A stretch of 64,000 bases of DNA from Alcanivoracaceae bacterium (GTDB lineage: Bacteria > Pseudomonadota > Gammaproteobacteria > Pseudomonadales > Alcanivoracaceae). Positions 1-8,160 of the stretch are shown piece after piece; positions within the stretch are counted from its first letter, which is position 1, and every line of letters starts with the position of its first letter. The notes beneath the pieces were generated by a model that saw nothing but the letters and a program-made list of their open reading frames with translations, was not told the origin of the DNA and ran no database searches. The DNA is taken from the NCBI GenBank assembly GCA_023146255.1, contig JAGLCJ010000014.1, positions 183,441 through 247,440 on the forward strand. Direction: 5' to 3'. A program made the translations under genes and the position numbers.

Positions 1-571
1 GATCAGTCGCCGCCATCACCAGATGCAAATCGTGGGAGATCAGCAAAATGCCGCAACCGAGTTCATCGCGTACATCCGCCAGCAAACCGTACAAGGCATT
101 CTGGCCAACCACATCGACACCTTGCGCCGGCTCATCCAGCACCAGCAGATCCGGTTTGCGCAAAATGGCGCGGGCCAGCAGCACACGCTGTAATTCACCG
201 CCGGACAGTTTCTGCACGGCGCGATCACGCACATGGGCCACGCCGGTGCGCTTCAATGCTGCAATACGATCATCTTCATGGCCGGGCTGGGCCAGCCACA
301 GGAACCGGTCCACGGTCAGCGGCAGGCTTTCATCAATACGCAGTTTTTGCGGCATATAGCCGGTGCGCAGTCGTGGCCGGCGCTGGATGGTGCCGGCACT
401 CGGCTGCATCAGCCCCAGCGCGATCCGCGCCAGACAGGTTTTGCCGGCTCCGTTCGGGCCGATCAGGGTGGTGATCCGGCCCGGCACCAGTTGCAGGTCA
501 ACCCGGTCGAGGATGGTCTGGCCGTCCCGCTGCAGACTGATCTGCCTGAGATCTATCAGTGGCTCGCTCAT
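1..571 (-). CDS. znuC: Zinc ABC transporter ATP-binding protein, 3' end cut by window edge
   Basis: ATPase that would power high-affinity Zn2+ import with ZnuA and the permease ZnuB. About 190 N-terminal codons are visible. Walker A is GPNGAGKT near residue 38, the signature LSGGE lies near residue 120, Walker B is LLVLDEPAQG, and the H-loop ISHD is close to the window edge. The ATG at 571 follows GAGGAGGGG, a strong ribosome site. The gene runs divergently from znuA, the usual zinc-locus layout. The rest of the gene, and presumably znuB and zur, lie outside the window. A manganese or iron ABC ATPase is possible, but the His-rich ZnuA next door argues for zinc. Confidence 0.9.
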   Translation of the reverse strand, partial: MSEPLIDLRQISLQRDGQTILDRVDLQLVPGRITTLIGPNGAGKTCLARIALGLMQPSAGTIQRRPRLRTGYMPQKLRIDESLPLTVDRFLWLAQPGHEDDRIAALKRTGVAHVRDRAVQKLSGGELQRVLLARAILRKPDLLVLDEPAQGVDVVGQNALYGLLADVRDELGCGILLISHDLHLVMAATD

Positions 572-635
572 TCACCCCTCCTCAATGAGCGCAGATGATA
601 AACTACGCGGCCTCGCCTGTACCGCTGGAGCCTGT

Positions 636-1526
636 GTGCGCACCCTCACCGTCCTGTTTTGCCTGTGGCTGACCATGCCGCTGCACGCCGCGGAAGCCGG
701 TGCGCCACCACGGGTGCTGGCCAGTATCGAGCCGCTGGCGATGCTGCTGCGCGACGTATTTGGCGATGCGGTCACGGTGGACACCTTTCTGCTCAGCTCG
801 CAAACCCCGCACGATGCTTCCTTTACCCCCGGCCAGGCCCGCAAGGTGCAGCAGGCCGATCTGATTGTCTGGCTGGGCGAGGCGGCGGAGCCGTCGCTGG
901 CGAAACTGATGTCGCGTGGCAAAGGCCCGCAGCTGGCCATGCTGGCGCTGCCCGGCATTCACCAGCGCCAGCTGCAGGACGCCGACGACGATCACGACCA
1001 TGCCGGTCATGACCACCAGAACAATCTCGACCCGCACCTGTGGCTGTCACCGGACAACATGATCGAGCTGGCCCGCGCCCTGCCGGCACAGGCGGCAACG
1101 TTGGGCCTTGATCCGCAACAAATACAGCAACAGGTCGCCAGGTTCGAAACACGACTGAATCAGCAGCGCGTCCTGCTGCAACAACAACTGGCGCCTTACG
1201 CCGACAAGCCGTATCTCAGCCACCACGATGCCTGGGGTTATTTTGCCGAAGCCTTCAATTTGCGCCCGGTGCTGCCGGTGAGCGCCAGCACCGAGCTTTC
1301 CCCTGGCAGCAAACGCTTTATTGCCCTGATCCGACAGATCGAAACCGACAACATCCGTTGCTTTATGGCCGAGCCGGAATCACGGCGGGCGCTGGCCGAA
1401 CGGCTATGCCGGGATCAATGCCGGGTGGTGGAAGCGGATCCGCTCGGACGCGGATTGGGCAAGGTGGGTTATGCAGCGTTGCTGGACGATCTCAGCCAGC
1501 GTTTCATCCGCTGCCTGACACCGTAG
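636..1526 (+). CDS. znuA: Periplasmic zinc-binding protein ZnuA
   Basis: Solute-binding protein of the zinc ABC importer (about 296 residues). A signal peptide (MRTLTVLFCLWLTMPLHA) is followed by a cluster A-1 binding fold. The acidic, His-rich loop DDDHDHAGHDH near residue 120 is the hallmark of ZnuA. The conserved NLDPHLWLSP follows directly. I prefer the GTG at 636, because GGAG precedes it by five bases and it begins the signal peptide. An in-frame ATG at 585 has no ribosome site and would leave only 13 bp to znuC. The stop TAG falls in the first bases of a dispersed palindromic repeat. Confidence 0.9.
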   Translation: MRTLTVLFCLWLTMPLHAAEAGAPPRVLASIEPLAMLLRDVFGDAVTVDTFLLSSQTPHDASFTPGQARKVQQADLIVWLGEAAEPSLAKLMSRGKGPQLAMLALPGIHQRQLQDADDDHDHAGHDHQNNLDPHLWLSPDNMIELARALPAQAATLGLDPQQIQQQVARFETRLNQQRVLLQQQLAPYADKPYLSHHDAWGYFAEAFNLRPVLPVSASTELSPGSKRFIALIRQIETDNIRCFMAEPESRRALAERLCRDQCRVVEADPLGRGLGKVGYAALLDDLSQRFIRCLTP

Positions 1527-1610
1527 CAGCGGTCGACCGACCGCGAAGGCTCTTGCTACAAAAATCTGTCGACCGGGAAAAGCGTTCGCCGTCGATCGAC
1601 GGCTCCTACA
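1523..1610. repeat. Bipartite palindromic repeat, copy 1
   Basis: First of eight related elements. It has outer arms like TGTAGGAGC and GCTCCTACA, a left palindrome GGTCGACCGACC and a right palindrome CCGTCGATCGACGG. This copy is degenerate at the left (GTAGCAGC) and contains an extra TGCTACA in the middle. Its left TAG is the stop of znuA and its right end supplies the stop of the convergent gene at 1606-1962. Known REP-type elements look like this; no RAYT-type transposase is present in the window. Confidence 0.85.
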
Positions 1611-1962
1611 GCTGACGGATAGGGACGCCGGGAGGAATGGTTGGTAACGGCGGGCGCGCTTCCGGCAACACAATCGGTGCCGCCGACTCTGCCCGCTGCC
1701 GCTCCAGCAATTGTGCATCACTGTCGGAATAGAGCTCCTCGCCCTTGACCGAGCGCATGCCCTGCGCCGGCGAGCCACCGATTTCCACCGGGCTCTGCAA
1801 ATACAGATTCTCCAGCTCGTCAGCGCCCATCACCGGCGCGCTGAACCGCTCCTGCATTTCGGCCTCGTCTTCGCCATCGTCGACGCGCGCTTCGTCCGGC
1901 AGGGTTTCGCCGCCGAAGGCCAGGGAACTGAGCAGCAATGTCAAAATCGGAATATGTCGCAT
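1606..1962 (-). CDS. Hypothetical small exported protein
   Basis: A 118-residue protein that I do not recognise. It starts with a likely signal peptide (MRHIPILTLLLSSLAFG), continues as a very acidic stretch (DEARVDDGEDEAEMQERF) and ends proline-rich (LPEARPPLPTIPPGVP). No cysteine lipobox and no catalytic motif are visible. It converges on znuA and its stop codon TAG comes from the outer arm of the intervening palindromic repeat. It diverges from the gene at 2114, with about 150 bp between them for promoters. The codon use and signal peptide look real, so I regard it as a genuine gene of unknown function. Confidence 0.65.
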   Translation of the reverse strand: MRHIPILTLLLSSLAFGGETLPDEARVDDGEDEAEMQERFSAPVMGADELENLYLQSPVEIGGSPAQGMRSVKGEELYSDSDAQLLERQRAESAAPIVLPEARPPLPTIPPGVPIRQL

Positions 1963-2113
1963 GGCCCGATGATAAACCTATCGTGGCACTGCCGTGCACC
2001 CCCGGCGGACATGGCGCACGTTTGGCCCGCCGGGCGGCGGTGCAGCCATTGAGGCCTTCACAGAAACAGGTATGCTGGCCGCTCTTCGTTTTCGTTCCCC
2101 GGGGTCTGGCTGA

Positions 2114-3220
2114 ATGTCCGGCATTGAATTACCGCGTCTTGCACTGGCCAGCTGGGAGCATGCCTGGCTGACCCGCAACGACGCACGCCAGGGCCCCTAT
2201 CGCCAGCTGCCGGCGTGCCTCGACGCCCTGCTCGAACGCGGCTATAACGGCCTGCGCATTGACGCCTTTCCGCACCTGATCGCCGCCCGCGCTGACGGCA
2301 TTGTCATTGATCGCTATGAAGTGCGGCCGCCGGAACGCTCGCCGGTTCAGGTGCATCCACGCCGCGGCCTGATCGAGCTGGCCCAGCAGGCGCGCAGCCG
2401 TGGCATTCAACTCTGGCTGACCAGCCGCTTCCTGCCCGACACCCAGTCACGGCGCAGTTTTGTCCGCCGGCCGCAGGATTTTATCGACATCTGGTCGCAA
2501 ACCCTCGACCTGCTCAAGCGCGAGGGCCTGCTCGACACCGTGGTGGCGGTGGATTTCTGTCATCACTTCCCGCTGCCACCGGCCGCCTATGGCGCCAGCC
2601 GGCATATTTTCCAGAGTCATCCACTGAACAAACTGGCCCGACTCGGCATCTGGTCACGCGGCACCGAGCAGCGCGCCGAACAATACTTGCTGGAAATCCC
2701 GCGCAGCCTGCGCGCCCTGTTCCCGTCGATTGCCTTTGGCGTGTCCGCCGGCGCCGGCAGTGAAAAGCACCTGCGGGCGCTGGACACCTCGGAACTCGAT
2801 TTCCTCGACAGCCACCTCTGGCTGAACGACGACCCGGCCTTCGCCGTGGCCAGCGGCGGCTTGCTGAAAAGCCCGTCGGCTCTGGCGGCATCGCTGCAGA
2901 ATCGCACTGCGGCACTGGCCTGGCGCACCGGCCGCGACCAGTGGCAACGCCACCTCGGCGAGCGCATTCAGGGCCTGTACGATTTCACCCGGGTACGGCG
3001 CATGAGCCCGGCCATCGGCGCCGGCTTTGTCCGCCTGCCGAACGAGCGCAGCGCCGACTGGGGCTGGGTCCGCGAGGTCTGCGAGTTCGCCGTCGAGCAG
3101 GCGCTGGAAAACGGCGTGCAGGCGCTGTGCCCGGCGGTGCAGGCGCGCCCCCATGGCGACGGCCTGTGGGACGAGGTGACCTGGCAGCAATCCCTGAACA
3201 ACCGGATCCTGAACCGATGA
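2114..3220 (+). CDS. Cellulase-like TIM-barrel protein
   Basis: A 368-residue cytoplasmic protein (no signal peptide) resembling the cellulase-like / GH-A clan family. Features that fit a (beta/alpha)8 barrel are GYNGLRIDAFPHL near the N-terminus, a strand ending VAVDFCHHFPLP near residue 140, FGVSAGAG and a C-terminal FDSHLW-like strand (LDFLDSHLWL). Conserved Asp and His at strand ends could be a carbohydrate site, but I cannot assign catalytic glutamates. Its TGA overlaps the ubiA start (ATGATGA), so the two are translated together. In many relatives ubiC (chorismate lyase) holds this position; this protein shows no ubiC similarity. The substrate is unknown. Confidence 0.6.
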   Translation: MSGIELPRLALASWEHAWLTRNDARQGPYRQLPACLDALLERGYNGLRIDAFPHLIAARADGIVIDRYEVRPPERSPVQVHPRRGLIELAQQARSRGIQLWLTSRFLPDTQSRRSFVRRPQDFIDIWSQTLDLLKREGLLDTVVAVDFCHHFPLPPAAYGASRHIFQSHPLNKLARLGIWSRGTEQRAEQYLLEIPRSLRALFPSIAFGVSAGAGSEKHLRALDTSELDFLDSHLWLNDDPAFAVASGGLLKSPSALAASLQNRTAALAWRTGRDQWQRHLGERIQGLYDFTRVRRMSPAIGAGFVRLPNERSADWGWVREVCEFAVEQALENGVQALCPAVQARPHGDGLWDEVTWQQSLNNRILNR

Positions 3221-4092
3221 TGCAATTCGTCCAGACCCGCTACCCGAAGCTCTGGCCGTGGATCCAGCTGATGCGCCTGGACCGCCCGGTGGGCACCCTG
3301 CTGCTGCTCTGGCCGACCCTGTGGGCGGTATGGATTGCCGGCAATGGCTCGCCCAGTGTGCGCACGGTGATTGTCTTCACCCTCGGCGTGATCGTCATGC
3401 GCGCCGCCGGCTGCGTCATCAACGACTTTGCCGACCGCAATATCGACGGCCATGTGAAGCGCACCGAAGCCCGGCCGCTGGCCACCGGCGCGCTGTCCGG
3501 CAAGCAGGCGCTGATGCTGTTCGCCGGCCTGGCCGCGGTGGCCTTTGTGCTGGTGCTGTTCCTGAATACCTTCACCATCCTGCTGTCTTTCGGCGGGCTG
3601 GCGCTGGCGGTGCTGTATCCCTTTATGAAGCGCTACACCCACCTGCCGCAGGTGGTGCTCGGTGCGGCCTTCTCCTGGGCGATTCCGATGGCCTTTGCCG
3701 CCGAAACCGACAGCCTGCCGGCGATCGCCTGGCTGCTGTACACCGCCAACCTGCTCTGGACGGTGGCCTACGATACCGAATATGCGATGGTCGACCGGGA
3801 TGACGATCTGAAGATCGGGGTGAAGAGCACCGCCATCCTGTTCGGCGAGATGGACCGGCTGATGATCGGCGCGCTGCAGGGGATGGCGCTGTTTGCACTG
3901 TGGCTGCTCGGCCGGCAGCTCGGTTTTGGCGGGTTCTGGCTGGCCGGGCTTGGTGTGGCGGCCGGGTTGTTTGTGTACCAGCACTGGCTGATGCGTGAGC
4001 GTAGTCGCGATGGCTGCTTTCAGGCGTTTCTGAACAACCAGTGGGTCGGGTTGGCAGTGTTTGCCGGACTGCTGGTGGACTATCTGGTTTAG
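3217..4092 (+). CDS. ubiA: 4-hydroxybenzoate polyprenyltransferase
   Basis: Integral membrane prenyltransferase that attaches the polyprenyl tail to 4-hydroxybenzoate in ubiquinone synthesis (291 residues). The first Asp-rich motif is NDFADRNIDG (Asn69, Asp70, Asp73, Asp77) and the second is DTEYAMVDRDDD starting at Asp186; both bind Mg-pyrophosphate. About eight hydrophobic helices fill the rest. The start overlaps the stop of the upstream cellulase-like gene by four bases. There are two ATGs in tandem (3217 and 3220) and I use the first. phoBR lies downstream in the same direction, beyond a 436-bp gap with two hairpins. Confidence 0.95.
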   Translation: MMQFVQTRYPKLWPWIQLMRLDRPVGTLLLLWPTLWAVWIAGNGSPSVRTVIVFTLGVIVMRAAGCVINDFADRNIDGHVKRTEARPLATGALSGKQALMLFAGLAAVAFVLVLFLNTFTILLSFGGLALAVLYPFMKRYTHLPQVVLGAAFSWAIPMAFAAETDSLPAIAWLLYTANLLWTVAYDTEYAMVDRDDDLKIGVKSTAILFGEMDRLMIGALQGMALFALWLLGRQLGFGGFWLAGLGVAAGLFVYQHWLMRERSRDGCFQAFLNNQWVGLAVFAGLLVDYLV

Positions 4093-4125
4093 TTGGTTTG
4101 GCAGTGAACTTCTCCGGCTTGGCCA

Positions 4126-4221
4126 CCTGTCAGGGCTTTGCCGGGACACGCCGTGAACCCATCCCTGGGGGCTTGTGTTCGACATCCCTGTCTCACACAG
4201 TCCCGGCAAAGCCCTGACAGG
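4126..4221. repeat. 22-bp perfect inverted repeat, first of a pair
   Basis: Arms at 4126-4147 and 4200-4221 are perfect reverse complements (core CAGGGCTTTGCCGGGAC) with a 52-base spacer. The spacer contains GAACCCATCCCTGGGGGC. It sits 33 bp after the ubiA stop and has no T-run, so it is not a simple terminator. Confidence 0.8.
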
Positions 4222-4294
4222 CGTCCAAGCCTCGCAACGACACCTTCCCGGACATCACAAACTGCATTGAATGTCGGCAAATAGCAGGATGCGA

Positions 4295-4406
4295 GGGCAT
4301 TCGGGCTGCATGGCCCCGCCGGGACCTTCGGAGCCATGGATGGCGGAGAAGAGCTACAGGGACGTACTCGTGCGTGTCCCGGCGGGGCCATGCAGCCCGA
4401 ATGCCC
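4295..4406. repeat. 31-bp perfect inverted repeat, second of a pair
   Basis: Arms at 4295-4325 and 4376-4406 are perfect reverse complements over 31 bases (core GGCTGCATGGCCCCGCC) around a 50-base spacer that itself contains CCATGGATGG. The element lies about 56 bp upstream of the phoB Pho box. The pair of long hairpins fills most of the ubiA-phoB gap. I see no coding sequence here. Confidence 0.85.
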
Positions 4407-4461
4407 GGATAGATCACTACCAAACCACAGAAATCAGCAACCAGACCAAAGCTTGCCTCTC

Positions 4462-4479
4462 CTGTCATAACCCTGTCAT
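4462..4479 (+). promoter_or_regulatory. Pho box upstream of phoBR
   Basis: Two direct copies of CTGTCAT (4462-4468 and 4473-4479) spaced 11 bp apart match the PhoB-binding consensus exactly in the core. An AT-rich stretch follows (ATAAACGCAATCAAAT), fitting a PhoB-activated promoter in which the box replaces the -35 element. phoB starts 50 bp downstream, so phoBR is probably autoregulated. Confidence 0.85.
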
Positions 4480-4528
4480 ATAAACGCAATCAAATAGGCC
4501 TCCATACACATAGAGAGAAGTATTGGAC

Positions 4529-5233
4529 ATGGCCAAGCACAGAATCCTGATCATTGATGACGAACCGGCCATCAGGGAAATGGTGGCAGTCGCCCTGGAA
4601 CTGGCGGACTTCGACGTCCTCGAAGCCGATAACGCCCAGCGCGGCCACGAAATTATTGTCGACCAGCGCCCGGACCTGGTGCTGCTCGACTGGATGCTGC
4701 CGTCCATCAGCGGTATCGAACTGGCGCGGCGCTTAAAGCGCGATGACACCACCAGTGAAATCCCGATCATCATGCTCACCGCGAAAAGCGAAGAGGACAA
4801 CAAGATCCAGGGCCTCGACGTCGGCGCCGACGATTACATCACCAAGCCGTTCTCCACCCGCGAACTGATCTCCCGCATCAAGGCGGTACTGCGCCGCAGC
4901 GGTACCGGCAGCGCTGACAAGGCGATTGAAATCGAAGGCCTGTGCCTCGACCCGATCAGCCACCGCATCACCGCCAACGACCAGCCGGTGGACATGGGCC
5001 CGACCGAATATCGCCTGCTGGAATTTTTCATGACCCATCAGGAGCGCGCCTATTCGCGCACCCAGCTGCTCGATCAGGTCTGGGGCGCCAACGTCTACGT
5101 TGAAGACCGGACCATCGACGTGCACATCCGTCGCCTGCGTAAAGCGCTGGAGCCACATAACTTCGATCGCTTTATCCAGACCGTGCGCGGCACCGGCTAC
5201 CGGTTTTCCACCAAAACCGCCGTCGCCTCCTGA
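4529..5233 (+). CDS. phoB: Phosphate regulon response regulator PhoB
   Basis: DNA-binding activator of phosphate-starvation genes (234 residues). The receiver domain (about 4-120) has Asp10/Asp11, phospho-acceptor Asp54 (LLDWMLP), Thr in MLTAKSEE and Lys in TKPFSTREL. The OmpR-type winged helix follows (PTEYRLLEFFM to VRGTGYRFS). I chose the ATG at 4529: AGAGAGAAG lies eight bases upstream, while an in-frame TTG at 4523 is too close to it. phoR follows after 44 bp. A Pho box precedes the gene, and targets within the window include the pst operon. Confidence 0.97.
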   Translation: MAKHRILIIDDEPAIREMVAVALELADFDVLEADNAQRGHEIIVDQRPDLVLLDWMLPSISGIELARRLKRDDTTSEIPIIMLTAKSEEDNKIQGLDVGADDYITKPFSTRELISRIKAVLRRSGTGSADKAIEIEGLCLDPISHRITANDQPVDMGPTEYRLLEFFMTHQERAYSRTQLLDQVWGANVYVEDRTIDVHIRRLRKALEPHNFDRFIQTVRGTGYRFSTKTAVAS

Positions 5234-5277
5234 CAATAACGCCCCTATACTGACGCTCCCGGCATGAGGGACGCAGC

Positions 5278-6588
5278 ATGAAGTCGAGACTGGCCAGTGA
5301 AATCAACCGCATCCTGATTCTGTCAGGCATTGCGGCGCTGGCTGCCATTTCCCTCGACAGCCTGTGGCCGGTAGTAATTGCATTGGCTGGCTATATTGTC
5401 TGGCATGTGCGCCAGCTGTTTGAACTGTATTCCTGGCTCACCCAGAAGGAACACACCGAACCACCGGACAGCTCCGGCCTGTGGGGCGATCTGTACACCC
5501 ATCTTGAACATCTTTTTCGCAAAGAACGCCGCGCCCAGGAAGAACTGGCTGGCATCATTCAGCGTGCCCAGTCGTCAGTGAATGCATTGGAAGATGCGGT
5601 GCTGCTGATTGATCGCCACGGCCGACTGGAATACTTCAATCAGACCGCTGAATTATTTCTCGGCTTCCGACATGCACAGGACATGGGCCAGGCACTCACC
5701 AACCTGATCCGCGATCCCCGTCTTTACAACTATTTGCACAAGGGGTTGTTTCGCGAGCCACTGGAGTTGGCGTCACCGAAAGACGATAACCGCATCCTGC
5801 AGTATCGGGTTACCGAGTTTGGGCCCGGTGATCGCCTGATTATGGTTCGCGACGTCACCCGTCTGCACAAGCTCGAACAGATGCGCAAGGATTTCGTCGC
5901 CAACGTCAGCCACGAACTGAAAACCCCGCTGACGGTATTGAAAGGCTATCTGGAAACCCTGCTCGGCTCGGTGCCGGATGATCAGACCCGATTGCGCCGC
6001 GCCCTGTCACAGATGAATCAGCAATCGGCACGGATGGAAGCCCTGGTCAACGACCTGCTGATGCTGTCACGACTGGAAAGCAGCCAGCCGGAAGGTGCCC
6101 AGCAAGCGGTGCCATTGCATGGCCTGCTGCAACGCATGCGCGATGACGCCCAGTCACTCAGCGGCGACAAGCAACAACAGATCAGCGTGGAAGTGCCGGT
6201 GGAAGCGCGCCTGATCGGCAACCCGGCGGAACTGGAAAGCGCCTTCGGCAACCTGATCAGCAATGCGGTGAAATACTCGCCGGCAAACAGCGAAATAAAA
6301 ATCCGTTACTGGCAGGACGAACGCGGCGCCCATTTCTCCGTGAGCGACAACGGTCACGGCATCGACCCGACCCATATTCCGCGCCTGACCGAACGCTTCT
6401 ACCGCCCGGACAGCAGCCGCCATAGCGAAACCGGCGGCACAGGCCTTGGCTTGGCGATCGTCAAGCACATCATGATCCGCCATCAGGGGCGGCTGGAAAT
6501 CAAAAGCGAAATCGGCAAGGGAAGTACATTTACCTGCCACTTCCCGCCGGCACGACTGGTCACCAAACCGACCGCCGTGGCTGGTTAG
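5278..6588 (+). CDS. phoR: Phosphate regulon sensor histidine kinase PhoR
   Basis: Membrane-bound kinase/phosphatase partner of PhoB (436 residues). Two N-terminal hydrophobic segments (about 10-45) with almost no periplasmic loop are typical of PhoR. A PAS domain follows (about 95-190). The HisKA box has His212 in NVSHELKTPL. The ATPase domain shows the N box (NLISNAVKYS), the G1 box (DNGHGID), the F box (LTERFYRPD) and the G2 box (GTGLGLAIVK). The length is normal. It is translated from the phoBR transcript and probably signals with PhoU and the PstSCAB transporter encoded at 17.6-23.1 kb. Confidence 0.96.
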   Translation: MKSRLASEINRILILSGIAALAAISLDSLWPVVIALAGYIVWHVRQLFELYSWLTQKEHTEPPDSSGLWGDLYTHLEHLFRKERRAQEELAGIIQRAQSSVNALEDAVLLIDRHGRLEYFNQTAELFLGFRHAQDMGQALTNLIRDPRLYNYLHKGLFREPLELASPKDDNRILQYRVTEFGPGDRLIMVRDVTRLHKLEQMRKDFVANVSHELKTPLTVLKGYLETLLGSVPDDQTRLRRALSQMNQQSARMEALVNDLLMLSRLESSQPEGAQQAVPLHGLLQRMRDDAQSLSGDKQQQISVEVPVEARLIGNPAELESAFGNLISNAVKYSPANSEIKIRYWQDERGAHFSVSDNGHGIDPTHIPRLTERFYRPDSSRHSETGGTGLGLAIVKHIMIRHQGRLEIKSEIGKGSTFTCHFPPARLVTKPTAVAG

Positions 6589-6945
6589 AGCGATATCCAA
6601 CGAGCAGTCTTACAACTCCCTTCCTTTCCTATCGTTATGCCTGGCAGTAACGAATAGCCGCTACGTCGATCGGCGTATTTTTAAAATATCGCCGCCCCGT
6701 TCTACCGAAGGCGGCGGTAAAAGAATACACAATGGCAGTTAATGTGAGCAATCAGCGCCACTGGCCCGAGACAGCGGTGCTATGTTGCCGTGACCCAATC
6801 AGTGCGGCCGGTTTTTTTGGATCGCTTGGGCAGCATGGCTATACAAATCATGCAGGCAGGGAAGGCCAGACTTACTCGGCGTCGCCGCCAGTTTCAGTGT
6901 TCTTCCCCGAATAACAACGACAAAACAAAAAATCGGGCGGGCAAC
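6589..6945. other. Non-coding gap between phoR and the hydrolase gene
   Basis: No credible gene in 357 bp. A GC-rich stem-loop lies at 6690-6716 (CGCCGCC ... GGCGGCG) shortly after phoR but lacks a T-run in the phoR direction. An upstream in-frame extension of the next gene begins at 6790, but the lipoprotein start at 6946 is better. The promoter of the hydrolase/di-heme unit should lie in this gap; I cannot place it. Confidence 0.5.
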
Positions 6946-8127
6946 ATGAGCAAGCAGACTCTGGCATTAATCTGTATTTTCGCACTCAGCGGTTGCGGTG
7001 GCGGCTCGCTGGGGCTGCTGACGCTATTTAATGAGGTTCCACAGAATTACATTCACCAGACCATTCCCGCCTCAACGGATCCTTATCAGCTTCCCAAGGC
7101 ACGCACCCAGGAATATCTGCCGCTTTCATTCAAGAATTACAACGGGCTCCCCGTGTCGTCGGACTGGTTCCTGCAGCGCACCGGCACCGGCGGCCTGCTT
7201 GTGATCCAGAACGGCCAGATTGTCTATGAAAATTACTATCTTGGCTCGCATAAAAACACGCGATTTACTTCCTGGTCTGTGGCCAAGTCGATCACCTCGG
7301 CGTTGGTGGGCATTGCCGTGGAGCAAGGGTTTATCTCCAGCGTCGATGATCTGGTGTCCAGCTATGTGCCCGAGCTGATGAACACGGCCTACCACGATGT
7401 GACGATCAGGAATGTACTGCAAATGTCCTCTGGCGTGGATTTTGATGAGTCCGGTGCGGACCCGAACTCAGATGCGTTCCAGTTACTGTCGGCCAACCTG
7501 ACATCCAACGATGAGTACATCTACAGCCTGAAGGACAAGCGTCATCCAGCTGGCACGCATAACTACTACGCCAGCAGCGATACCCAGGTGCTTGGCATGG
7601 TGCTCTCCAGAGCAACCGGTCAAGGCATCTCGCAATTTATGGCCACCAATCTGTGGCAGCCGATGGGCGCCGAAAGCTCGGCGACTTGGGTAACCGATCC
7701 GCATGGCGTTGAAGCCACCTATTGCTGCGTCAATGCCACCCTGCGTGATTACGCCAAGTTCGGATTGATGTACCTGAACAACGGCAAACTGCGCGGCAAC
7801 CAGATCGTACCGGCCAACTGGGTAGCGGACTCGCTGGATACCTCCGAGCCACAGCTTGTCCCGGGCGACAACCCTCTTTCGAACGACAGCTGGGGCTATG
7901 GCTACCAGTGGTGGATTCCGGACAACAAGCCCGACTACATGGCGATCGGCATTTTCAACCAGTTCATCTATGTCGACCCGGCCAGAAACATCATCATCGT
8001 CAAGAACTCCGCCAATCCGGAATACCTTCTCAATGATATGGAAGAAGACCATCTGTATTTCTTCCGCAAGATCGCAAGCAAGTTTGACAAGGAAGCAAAC
8101 ACCAGCTGGTTCGGCTGGTTTTTCTAA
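6946..8127 (+). CDS. Serine hydrolase lipoprotein, class C beta-lactamase / NylB fold
   Basis: A 393-residue secreted lipoprotein: signal peptide with lipobox LSGC near residue 17. The catalytic domain has the SxxK pair Ser111-x-x-Lys114 (SVAK) and a Tyr-x-Ser motif at Tyr208 (YYASSDTQVLG), as in class C beta-lactamases, EstB esterases and 6-aminohexanoate-dimer hydrolases (NylB). The text around YYASSDTQVLG and ATGQ is closest in feel to NylB-like enzymes, which cleave amides or esters. The start ATG follows GGGCGGGC. The di-heme gene begins 33 bp downstream, so they are surely co-transcribed. The substrate is unknown. Being lipid-anchored, it would act in the periplasm or at the cell surface. 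Confidence 0.8.
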   Translation: MSKQTLALICIFALSGCGGGSLGLLTLFNEVPQNYIHQTIPASTDPYQLPKARTQEYLPLSFKNYNGLPVSSDWFLQRTGTGGLLVIQNGQIVYENYYLGSHKNTRFTSWSVAKSITSALVGIAVEQGFISSVDDLVSSYVPELMNTAYHDVTIRNVLQMSSGVDFDESGADPNSDAFQLLSANLTSNDEYIYSLKDKRHPAGTHNYYASSDTQVLGMVLSRATGQGISQFMATNLWQPMGAESSATWVTDPHGVEATYCCVNATLRDYAKFGLMYLNNGKLRGNQIVPANWVADSLDTSEPQLVPGDNPLSNDSWGYGYQWWIPDNKPDYMAIGIFNQFIYVDPARNIIIVKNSANPEYLLNDMEEDHLYFFRKIASKFDKEANTSWFGWFF

Positions 8128-8160
8128 TAAAAAAATAATCAAAGGGCGGGGAGAGGAATA

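Noticed and set aside
585..636. ATG at 585 as the start of znuA
   Set aside because: No ribosome site and only 13 bp from the znuC start; the GTG at 636 has GGAG and begins the signal peptide.
2968..4209. Long open frame on the minus strand opposite ubiA
   Set aside because: It is antisense to ubiA and its translation is low-complexity (Gln/His/Arg-rich); a by-product of GC-rich codon use.
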